This document shows, piece after piece, positions 1 to 5,009 of a stretch of 5,553 nucleotides of DNA; within the stretch, counting starts at the first letter, position 1; every line of letters starts with the position of its first letter. The notes under the pieces are model-generated. The model did no database searches, was not told the origin of the DNA, and worked only from the letters and a program-made list of their open reading frames with translations. Position numbers and translations under genes: made by a program. This DNA is from Bacteroidales bacterium UBA3856 (GTDB lineage: Bacteria; Bacteroidota; Bacteroidia; Bacteroidales; UBA932): the NCBI GenBank assembly GCA_002392525.1, contig DGHE01000053.1, forward strand, positions 552-6,104. The letters are read 5' to 3'.

Positions 1-1050
1 GCCTGGGACTGGTGGAACGACTGGAACATCAAGGGAGTAGACTTCGAGAGCGGCGTCAACAACGACACCTACAAGTATTACATTGACTTTGCCTCCCGCA
101 ACGGCATCGAGTACGTCATCCTGGACGAAGGATGGGCCGTGAACAAGCAGGCCGACCTCTTCCAGGTAGTACCGGAGATAGACCTTCCCATGCTCTGCGA
201 ATACGCCGCCAAGCGGAACGTGAAGCTGGTCCTCTGGGCCGGTTACTGGGCTTTCAACCGAGACATGGAAGCCGTGTGCGAGCACTACTCCAAGATGGGC
301 ATCGCCGGCTGGAAGATTGACTTCATGGACCGCGACGACCAGTTTATGGTGGCCTTCTACGAAAGAGCCGCCCGCACCGCCGCCAAGTACCACCAATTTG
401 TGGACTTCCACGGTGCCTTCAAGCCTGCCGGGCTCACCCGTACCTACCCCAATGTCCTCAACCACGAAGGCGTGGCCGGCTTGGAGCAGCTCAAATGGGC
501 TCCGGCCAGCTTTGACCAGGTTACCTACGACGTCGTCATTCCCTTCACGCGCCTTGTCGCCGGCCCGGCCGATTACACCCAGGGCGCCATGCGCAACGGC
601 GCCGTCTGGAACTATGCACCCAGCCACAGCGAACCCATGAGCCAGGGTACCCGCTGCCGCCAGCTGGCCGAGTACGTCATCTTTGACGCGCCCTTCACCA
701 TGCTCTGCGACGCCCCCACCAATTATGAGGCCGAGCCCGAATGCACCCAGCTCATTGCCTCCTTCCCCACCGTATGGGACGAGACCATCGCGCTGGACGG
801 GCGCATCGGCGAATATATCGTGGAAGCCCGCCGCAGCGGAGACCGCTGGTACATGGCCGCCATGACCAACTGGGACGCACGTGACATCACCTTCACCCTG
901 CCGGCTCCCGCCACCGAGGTTACCCTCTGGAGGGACGGCGTCAACGCCCACCGCAACGGGCAGGACTACAGGAAAGAAACCGTGAAGGTAGAAAACGGAC
1001 AGGTCACCGTGCACCTGGCCCCGGGCGGCGGCTGCGTACTAATCTTCTAG
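1..1050 (+). CDS. GH97 family glycoside hydrolase, C-terminal part (5' end outside window), predicted retaining type
   Basis: The frame is open from base 1, so the gene starts upstream; the GTG at 139 is only an internal codon. The 349 residues seen are about half of a usual GH97 enzyme (roughly 640-700 aa). They cover most of the catalytic (beta/alpha)8 barrel and, from about residue 257, the C-terminal beta-sandwich. Recognisable family stretches are WDWWNDWN near the start, LDEGW, GWKIDFMDRDDQ (nt 307-342), RTYPNVLNHEGVAGLE, and GPADYTQGAMRN. From remembered structures of Bacteroides GH97 enzymes, Asp107 (nt 319-321) aligns with the nucleophile of the retaining alpha-galactosidase type. 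Glu162 (nt 484-486) aligns with the acid/base and Glu156 (nt 466-468) with a calcium ligand. The Glu that acts as base in inverting SusB is replaced by Gly138 (nt 412-414). This suggests a retaining exo-alpha-glycosidase, possibly alpha-galactosidase, acting in the periplasm; any signal peptide lies outside the window. Substrate is inferred. The gene ends inside the 3' end of convergent lplA. Confidence 0.93.
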   Translation, partial: AWDWWNDWNIKGVDFESGVNNDTYKYYIDFASRNGIEYVILDEGWAVNKQADLFQVVPEIDLPMLCEYAAKRNVKLVLWAGYWAFNRDMEAVCEHYSKMGIAGWKIDFMDRDDQFMVAFYERAARTAAKYHQFVDFHGAFKPAGLTRTYPNVLNHEGVAGLEQLKWAPASFDQVTYDVVIPFTRLVAGPADYTQGAMRNGAVWNYAPSHSEPMSQGTRCRQLAEYVIFDAPFTMLCDAPTNYEAEPECTQLIASFPTVWDETIALDGRIGEYIVEARRSGDRWYMAAMTNWDARDITFTLPAPATEVTLWRDGVNAHRNGQDYRKETVKVENGQVTVHLAPGGGCVLIF

Positions 1051-1986
1051 CAGACTCCGGAACTCCCGGGAGGAAAGGGAATCAAAATAGTCACCCACTT
1101 CCATTCCCCGGAGGTCATTCAGCGTACATCCTTTCAGTTTTTCGGCCAGCTCCTCTGCTGGCCGAAACCCTATGAAGTCGCCGGTAAACTGGAGCTCTGA
1201 GATCACGCCGCGCTCCAGGGAATAATGCGCCGTCACGGTGCCGCAGGCGAATTTCTTCGTCTTGGAAAACGTAGTCTTGGGCGACCGCCCGAAGTTCCAC
1301 TCCCAGGTGCGGAATTTTTCATCGGCCATCTTTCCAACAGCTTCCAGCTGGGAGGGAGACAGGCCGATGGTGCCATCCCCACCGGAGAGGATATCGCGGA
1401 GGGCATCCCGGAAAGCGCCGATGTCGGGGAGAGCGGGCAGATACGTGCGAAGGTTGGCCACCCGGCTGCGGACCGACGCCACGCCGGCTGCCTCCAGCTT
1501 GCTGCCAGGTACGGCCAGCGCCTGCGTGAGGTTCTCAAGACAGACATCCCACATGAGCGTACCGTGAATCATCATCCGCTTGCCGTAAAGGCGCTTGGCA
1601 TAGCCGGAGCACTTGCGGCCTTCTACCAGGATGTCGTTGCGGCCGCTGCGCTCGGCGGGGACGCCCAGGCGGCGGAGGGCATCGGCCATGAGTCCATAGG
1701 AATCGGCCATGGTTCCCACGGGTCCCACGATGCTGTAATTGAGGTTCCCGAGGTCGTGATAGACCGCGCCGCCTCCCGTCACGCGCCGCGCGAGCACAAT
1801 GCCGTTTGCTTCCAGGAAGGGAAGGTTTACCTCCGCATAGGCGCTTTGATTGAGGCCGATGATGACGGACGGTGCATTCTGCCACAGATAGAACACGGGT
1901 TCCTCCACGGGCAGGCTTTCGAGCGTAAATTCGTCGAAAGCCATGTTCCAGTGCGGGTCTATGGAGGGATTCAGGAGGGATTTCAT
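1039..1986 (-). CDS. lplA: Lipoate-protein ligase A
   Basis: Cytoplasmic enzyme that activates free lipoate with ATP and transfers it to the acceptor lysine of lipoyl domains (2-oxoacid dehydrogenases, glycine cleavage H protein), i.e. lipoate salvage. The 315-residue product aligns by eye with E. coli LplA along its length. Visible are WNMAFDE near the N-terminus and the lipoyl-AMP binding signature RRVTGGGAVYHDLGN (residues 67-81). Also present are GRND (115-118), the catalytic-lysine motif GRKCSGYA with Lys125, IHGTL (140-144) and SVRSRVANL (171-179). The small C-terminal accessory domain starts at WEWNFGRSP (228-236), so this is the two-domain bacterial form, slightly shorter than E. coli (about 337 aa). 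The ATG at 1986-1984 gives the expected N-terminus, and little room remains upstream before the divergent gene. The stop (TAG, 1041-1039) lies inside the 3' end of the GH97 gene, a 12-bp convergent overlap. No leader or Shine-Dalgarno is evident. Confidence 0.96.
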   Translation of the reverse strand: MKSLLNPSIDPHWNMAFDEFTLESLPVEEPVFYLWQNAPSVIIGLNQSAYAEVNLPFLEANGIVLARRVTGGGAVYHDLGNLNYSIVGPVGTMADSYGLMADALRRLGVPAERSGRNDILVEGRKCSGYAKRLYGKRMMIHGTLMWDVCLENLTQALAVPGSKLEAAGVASVRSRVANLRTYLPALPDIGAFRDALRDILSGGDGTIGLSPSQLEAVGKMADEKFRTWEWNFGRSPKTTFSKTKKFACGTVTAHYSLERGVISELQFTGDFIGFRPAEELAEKLKGCTLNDLRGMEVGDYFDSLSSREFRSLLED

Positions 1987-2018
1987 ATTGCGAAGATAAT
2001 ATTATTTCTGTACATTTG
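1987..2018 (+). promoter_or_regulatory. Bacteroidota-type sigma-ABfr promoter for the membrane protein/S9 peptidase unit
   Basis: An ATTG (-33 element, 1987-1990) is followed by a 20-bp spacer and TACATTTG (2011-2018), a perfect match to the Bacteroidota -7 consensus TAnnTTTG. Transcription would start around 2023-2026, giving a very short A/T-rich leader before the ATG at 2039. No Shine-Dalgarno is present, as is usual in this phylum. The element occupies almost the whole 52-bp spacer shared with divergent lplA. Consensus spacing and position are seen; activity is inferred. Confidence 0.8.
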
Positions 2019-2038
2019 TAGGATAAACCTTTAACACT

Positions 2039-2458
2039 ATGGCAAAAGCTGGTAAACTGATTGGAGGGTTTAGCGCCCTGCTTATCCTGGCTGCCCTGGC
2101 CGGATTCTTTTATTTTAAATTCCTGTGGATCTTCAGCGACGGCACCAAGACCGGGGAACTGAACTCCCTCACCTACACCGGATACTTCTTCAAGACTTAT
2201 GAGGGAGAGATGATCCTCACCGGCTACGGCAGCAAGAACGCTTCCGGAACCGTGCAGTCCAAGACCTTCAAGTTCTCCGTAAAAGACAAGGAAGTGGCTC
2301 AGAAACTCACCGAGATGACGGGCCTGCGCGTAACCGTGCACTACAAGGAATACAAAGGCGCCCTGCCCTGGAGAGGGTACGAGCGTGCCATCGTTGACAA
2401 AGTGGAGGAAGACACTTCCTACGGAAAAGTCCCAGACGAATCCCCGTTTTTTCTTTAA
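2039..2458 (+). CDS. Small single-pass membrane protein of unknown function
   Basis: The 139-residue product has a short basic N-terminus (MAKAGK) and one hydrophobic segment at about residues 7-30. A soluble, probably extracytoplasmic domain of about 105 residues follows, rich in Tyr, Lys and Thr and apparently beta-stranded (for example LTYTGYFFKTYEGEM and LRVTVHYKEYKG). There is no lipobox, so it is more likely an N-terminally anchored protein than a lipoprotein. I recall similar small Bacteroidota proteins labelled '6-phosphogluconate dehydrogenase' in databases; no Rossmann nucleotide-binding motif is visible here, so that name should not be carried over. The ATG is placed 20 nt downstream of a consensus -7 box. 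The gene is followed after only 6 bp by the S9 peptidase gene, so the two are probably co-transcribed; a functional link between them is only inference. Confidence 0.85.
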   Translation: MAKAGKLIGGFSALLILAALAGFFYFKFLWIFSDGTKTGELNSLTYTGYFFKTYEGEMILTGYGSKNASGTVQSKTFKFSVKDKEVAQKLTEMTGLRVTVHYKEYKGALPWRGYERAIVDKVEEDTSYGKVPDESPFFL

Positions 2459-2464
2459 CAGTAT

Positions 2465-4468
2465 ATGAAACACGAACTTGGCATAGTTGCAGGCCTTCTT
2501 CTGGTCTGCACTCTGACGCTGGCCCAGAACCGGGTCATTGACACCCGCGAAGCCCATCCCGGAAAAGACCTCACCATGGAGGAGGCCATCTATAAGGGTG
2601 TGGGCTATGCCCGCGCCCAGGCCGCCTGGCTGGGAGACGGTCAGTTTATCCTCAGCGAAGGCGCCGGGGAGTATTTTGAGGGCAGCGTGACCGACCCGCT
2701 GCACCTCACGCCCTACAAGCCCTCGCGCACGCAGAAGGCCGATGCCTATGTTCGCGGAGCGGCTGGTTACGGCATCCGCCTGGACGGAGACTCCCTCTGG
2801 GGAGAGAAGGACGGGAAAGAGTTTGCCATCGGCCTGTCCGAAGACCGTAATATTGTCTACGGCGGCACCATGATGCGAAACGAATTTGGCTTTTCGAAGG
2901 GCTACGAATGGGCCCCGGACGGCCATAAGATTGCCTTTTATCGGAAGGACCAGTCCCGCGTGACGGACTTTCCGCTTCTCGACATCAAAACCCGGACGGG
3001 AGAACTGGAGCTCATCAAATACCCCATGAACGGCATGGAGAGTGAGCTTTTGAAGGTGGGCATCTATGACTTTGACAAGGAAACCACCGTGTGGCTGGAC
3101 GTGACGGACTTCACTGAGGAGCGTTACATCACCAATCTCTCCTGGAGCCCGGACGCCAAGTCCATCTATGCCCAGGTGCTGGACCGCAGCCAGCATCACA
3201 TGAAGCTCAACCAGTACGATGCCCGGGACGGCCACTTTGTGCGCACCGTCCTCACGGAGGACAACGAGGCCTGGGTGGAGCCGCAGAACCCTATCTGGTT
3301 TCTGGAAGGCAGAAAGGACCGCTTCATCTACCGCACCGACAACCGGGACGGCTACAAGAACCTGTATCTGGTAGATACGCTGGGCAGTAAGATCCAGCGC
3401 TTCACGGCCGTGGACGCCGACGTCGAATATGTGACCAATGACGGGCAGTACGTGTATTATACATCGGCCCAGGTTTCTCCCGTAGAGAATCACCTGTTCC
3501 GCCAGGGAGTGAAGAAGGGGAAGGCCCAGCAGCTCACCCGGGGCCGTGGTTGGCATTCCGTGCAGTTAAGCCAGGACCGAAAGTGGTTCCTGGACCGCCA
3601 GAGCAACCTGAATACACCGGCGCAGCTGTATCTGGGTTCCACCGACGGAAAGCAGTACGTGGGCATCGGCTCGCAGCGGGATCCGCTGGATGGCTATGCC
3701 TCCTGCCGCGAAGAACTGGGCACCGTTCCCAGCGCCGACGGGCTGTATGAGAACTACTACCGGCTCATCTACCCCAAGGACTTTGATCCTTCGAAGAAAT
3801 ACCCCGTTGTGCTGTATGTCTACGGCGGGCCGCACAGCCAGCTGGTACAGGACTCCTGGCTCGGAAGCATCCGCATGTGGGAAATGCTCATGGCTCAGAA
3901 GGGATACATGGTCTATGTCCAGGACAACCGGGGCACGTCCAACCGCGGCGCCGCCTTCGAGAAGGCCATCAACCGCCAGTGCGGAAAGGCCGAGATGGAA
4001 GACCAGATGGTAGGTATCCGGCGCCTGATGGCCTTGCCGTATGTAGATGCCTCCCGCATCGGCGTGCACGGCTGGAGCTACGGCGGCTTCATGACCATCT
4101 CCCTTATGACCACCTATCCGGATGTATTCAAGGTGGGTGTGGCCGGCGGCCCCGTCATTGACTGGAAATGGTACGAGGTCATGTACGGTGAGCGGTACAT
4201 GGACAACCCCGAGACCAATCCCGAAGGCTTTGCCGCCACCAGCCTCATTGGCAAGGCGCCTCAGCTGAAGGGCAAGTTCCTCATCTGCCAGGGCGCCGTG
4301 GACGACACTGTAGTCTGGGAGCACAGCCTCTCCTTCATCCAGGAGTGCATTGACCGCCTCATCCCGGTAGACTACTTCCCCTACCCCGTTGCAAAGCACA
4401 ACGTCGGTGGCCGTAACCGCATCCACCTTATGGACAAGGTAACGCAGTACTTTGAGGACTATCTGTAG
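2465..4468 (+). CDS. Secreted S9 family peptidase, dipeptidyl-peptidase IV-like
   Basis: Prolyl-oligopeptidase-family serine exopeptidase, predicted to trim peptides in the periplasm or at the cell surface. Residues 1-20 form a signal peptide (basic start, hydrophobic core, likely cut after LTLA). Residues of about 35-400 are the beta-propeller (DPPIV_N type), with YEWAPDGHKIAFYRKDQSRVTD (147-168) and LSWSPDAKSIYA as blade signatures. The alpha/beta hydrolase domain follows from about 420. YGGP (453-456) carries the oxyanion tyrosine, and GWSYGG (536-541) carries nucleophile Ser538. Asp613 (GAVDDTVVW) and His645 (AKHNVGG) complete the triad. In the propeller the usual Glu-Glu pair that grips the substrate amino terminus appears as RNEFG with only Glu140, and the Asn after the catalytic Asp-Asp is Thr615. 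Substrate preference may therefore differ from true DPP-IV, for example a tripeptidyl peptidase or another S9 activity. At 667 aa it is a little shorter than the usual 700-740. It is second in a two-gene unit; no clear terminator separates it from the tRNA. Confidence 0.94.
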   Translation: MKHELGIVAGLLLVCTLTLAQNRVIDTREAHPGKDLTMEEAIYKGVGYARAQAAWLGDGQFILSEGAGEYFEGSVTDPLHLTPYKPSRTQKADAYVRGAAGYGIRLDGDSLWGEKDGKEFAIGLSEDRNIVYGGTMMRNEFGFSKGYEWAPDGHKIAFYRKDQSRVTDFPLLDIKTRTGELELIKYPMNGMESELLKVGIYDFDKETTVWLDVTDFTEERYITNLSWSPDAKSIYAQVLDRSQHHMKLNQYDARDGHFVRTVLTEDNEAWVEPQNPIWFLEGRKDRFIYRTDNRDGYKNLYLVDTLGSKIQRFTAVDADVEYVTNDGQYVYYTSAQVSPVENHLFRQGVKKGKAQQLTRGRGWHSVQLSQDRKWFLDRQSNLNTPAQLYLGSTDGKQYVGIGSQRDPLDGYASCREELGTVPSADGLYENYYRLIYPKDFDPSKKYPVVLYVYGGPHSQLVQDSWLGSIRMWEMLMAQKGYMVYVQDNRGTSNRGAAFEKAINRQCGKAEMEDQMVGIRRLMALPYVDASRIGVHGWSYGGFMTISLMTTYPDVFKVGVAGGPVIDWKWYEVMYGERYMDNPETNPEGFAATSLIGKAPQLKGKFLICQGAVDDTVVWEHSLSFIQECIDRLIPVDYFPYPVAKHNVGGRNRIHLMDKVTQYFEDYL

Positions 4469-4470
4469 GT

Positions 4471-4521
4471 TGTCATTCTGAGTTCGCTGTTCTCTGTCAT
4501 TCTGAGCGCAGCGAAGAATCT
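4471..4521. repeat. Dispersed-repeat-like sequence with duplicated 12-mer TGTCATTCTGAG
   Basis: Starting 2 bp after the S9 peptidase stop, the 12-mer TGTCATTCTGAG occurs twice, at 4471-4482 and 4495-4506. The second copy continues through GCGCAGCGAAGAATCT to 4521. ATTCT (4499-4503) and AGAAT (4515-4519) are complementary, so the second copy can form a short hairpin. I recognise this string as a common intergenic repeat in many Bacteroidota and other genomes; read on the minus strand it gives the familiar spurious peptide FAALRMT. Its function is unknown. It could be a REP-like or miniature-transposon remnant. Confidence 0.6.
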
Positions 4522-4529
4522 AAAAAAGA

Positions 4530-4561
4530 TTTGCAAAACCAAAAAAGATTCCCTATCTTTG
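4530..4561 (+). promoter_or_regulatory. Bacteroidota-type promoter for the tRNA-Val gene
   Basis: TTTG (-33, 4530-4533), a 20-bp spacer and TATCTTTG (-7, 4554-4561) match the Bacteroidota consensus exactly. The mature tRNA 5' end lies 10 nt after the -7 box, so the 5' leader would be only a few nucleotides. The -33 and -7 elements both sit in the identical 7-mer TTTGCAA (4530-4536 and 4558-4564), and AAAAAAGATT occurs at 4522-4531 and 4541-4550. Confidence 0.88.
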
Positions 4562-4571
4562 CAATCCTTTT

Positions 4572-4646
4572 GAGGGCATAGCTCAGTTGGTTTAGAGCGC
4601 TTGCTTGACAGGCAAGAGGTCCGCAGTTCAAATCTGCGTGTCCTCA
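4572..4646 (+). tRNA. tRNA-Val (anticodon GAC)
   Basis: All arms fold. The acceptor stem is 4572-4578 with 4639-4645 (7 bp, one G-U pair). The D stem is GCTC/GAGC (4581-4584 with 4595-4598). The anticodon stem is CTTGC/GCAAG (4600-4604 with 4612-4616), with loop TTGACAG and anticodon GAC at 4607-4609. The variable region is 5 nt, and the T stem is CGCAG/CTGCG around loop TTCAAAT. A discriminator A is at 4646. The 3' CCA is not encoded (the next bases are CAA), so it must be added after transcription. Reads GUC and GUU. It has its own consensus promoter and terminator, so it is a single-gene unit, although read-through from the upstream peptidase gene is possible. Confidence 0.96.
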
Positions 4647-4652
4647 CAAAAG

Positions 4653-4683
4653 AAAAAAGACGACCGCCACGGCCGTCTTTTTT
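4653..4683 (+). terminator. Intrinsic terminator after tRNA-Val
   Basis: AAAAAAGACG (4653-4662) pairs with CGTCTTTTTT (4674-4683). An inner CCG/CGG pair (4664-4666 with 4670-4672) closes around a CCA loop, with one A-C mismatch. The arm ends in a run of six T. It begins 7 nt after the tRNA. Its A-run/T-run symmetry could let it act in both directions, but no nearby minus-strand gene end requires that. Confidence 0.88.
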
Positions 4684-4705
4684 GTTCTGTTAGCGGTAGC
4701 CGTGG

Positions 4706-4799
4706 CACTGCGGGTAACTTGACATTTTTGGTCAAGTTACCGTCAAAAACGGCCTTTTTTGCGGGTAACCGGACTTAATTTGTCAAGTTACCCGCAGTG
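4706..4799. repeat. Two tandem hairpins within a perfect 19-bp inverted repeat
   Basis: The outer arms CACTGCGGGTAACTTGACA (4706-4724) and its exact reverse complement (4781-4799) are 56 bp apart. Inside, the first arm can instead pair locally: GGTAACTTGAC (4713-4723) with GTCAAGTTACC (4731-4741), an 11-bp stem with a 7-nt loop. The second outer arm can pair locally with GCGGGTAAC (4761-4769) through GTTACCCGC (4787-4795). The two local hairpins are imperfect tandem copies with a 51-bp period (4710-4741 against 4761-4792, 26 of 32 positions identical). No target-site duplication flanks the outer arms. It may be a miniature mobile or REP-like element, or a pair of duplicated hairpins; function unknown. 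Confidence 0.8.
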
Positions 4800-4899
4800 T
4801 ACTCCCCAGCCGATGTACGTACAAAAAAACGGCATTCCAGTGCGGTCTAAACATTGGTAGCCGTGGCGCTTATGTTGCCGATAATTAGCATGTTAGCAC

Positions 4900-4932
4900 A
4901 ACTGACGGGTGCGAAAACCGCACCCGTCAGTT
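4900..4932. repeat. Perfect 14-bp hairpin, possible clpX transcription end structure
   Basis: AACTGACGGGTGCG (4900-4913) pairs without mismatch to CGCACCCGTCAGTT (4919-4932) around the 5-nt loop AAAAC. It lies 77 bp beyond the clpX stop codon on the minus strand, where a terminator could be expected. No T-run follows on either strand, so it is not a standard intrinsic terminator. It may protect the clpX 3' end, act as an unusual terminator, or be a repeat element. Confidence 0.65.
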
Positions 4933-5009
4933 ACTCTAATCTACTAATATTCAGTCACTTAGGTGCCACGCCAGCCGAAGCGAAGAGCCGCCGGGCCAAA
5001 CATCAGCCC

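Larger units (their letters stand above)
4684..5009. other. Gene-free, palindrome-rich spacer between tRNA terminator and clpX
   Basis: I see no convincing protein gene here on either strand. It holds the tandem hairpin element at 4706-4799, a 10-bp palindrome TGTACGTACA (4814-4823) and a perfect 14-bp hairpin (4900-4932). It also holds a 12-bp direct repeat GGTAGCCGTGGC at 4695-4706 and 4856-4867, which brackets the tandem hairpins. No TAnnTTTG promoter was found on either strand, so there is no direct sign of a separately transcribed small RNA. Confidence 0.6.

Noticed and set aside
1991..1998. TATCTTCG on the minus strand as a -7 box for lplA
   Set aside because: It has one mismatch to TAnnTTTG, no TTG at the right distance upstream, and would leave almost no leader. 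It is too weak to annotate, and the lplA promoter remains unidentified.
1225..2034. A 269-codon plus-strand frame antisense to lplA
   Set aside because: It is a shadow of lplA on the opposite strand and also spans the promoter spacer, with no family resemblance.
2465..2527. A lipoprotein signal at the Cys in LLLVCTLTLA of the S9 peptidase
   Set aside because: The residue before Cys is Val rather than Gly, Ala or Ser, and the hydrophobic core continues past it. A standard signal peptide cut after Ala20 fits better.
1535..3556. A 673-codon open frame on the minus strand, antisense to the S9 peptidase and running into lplA in another frame
   Set aside because: It lies opposite two clear protein families, has no recognisable domain and low-complexity GC-driven composition. 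Long antisense open frames are expected in GC-rich coding DNA.
3566..4426. A 286-codon minus-strand frame opposite the peptidase catalytic domain
   Set aside because: Fully antisense to conserved catalytic motifs and without its own domain signature.
4459..4647. A 62-codon minus-strand frame across the repeat and the tRNA
   Set aside because: It translates the dispersed repeat (FAALRMT-type peptide) and the tRNA, so it is spurious.
4706..4799. An invertible promoter like those controlling Bacteroides capsule loci
   Set aside because: The segment between the arms is only 56 bp, contains no TAnnTTTG promoter, and no capsule or surface gene lies next to it. The arms also do not match the Mpi-type site as I remember it.
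4646..5009. A tRNA-linked integration (att) site
   Set aside because: No copy of the tRNA 3' end is present downstream, and there is no integrase gene in the window.
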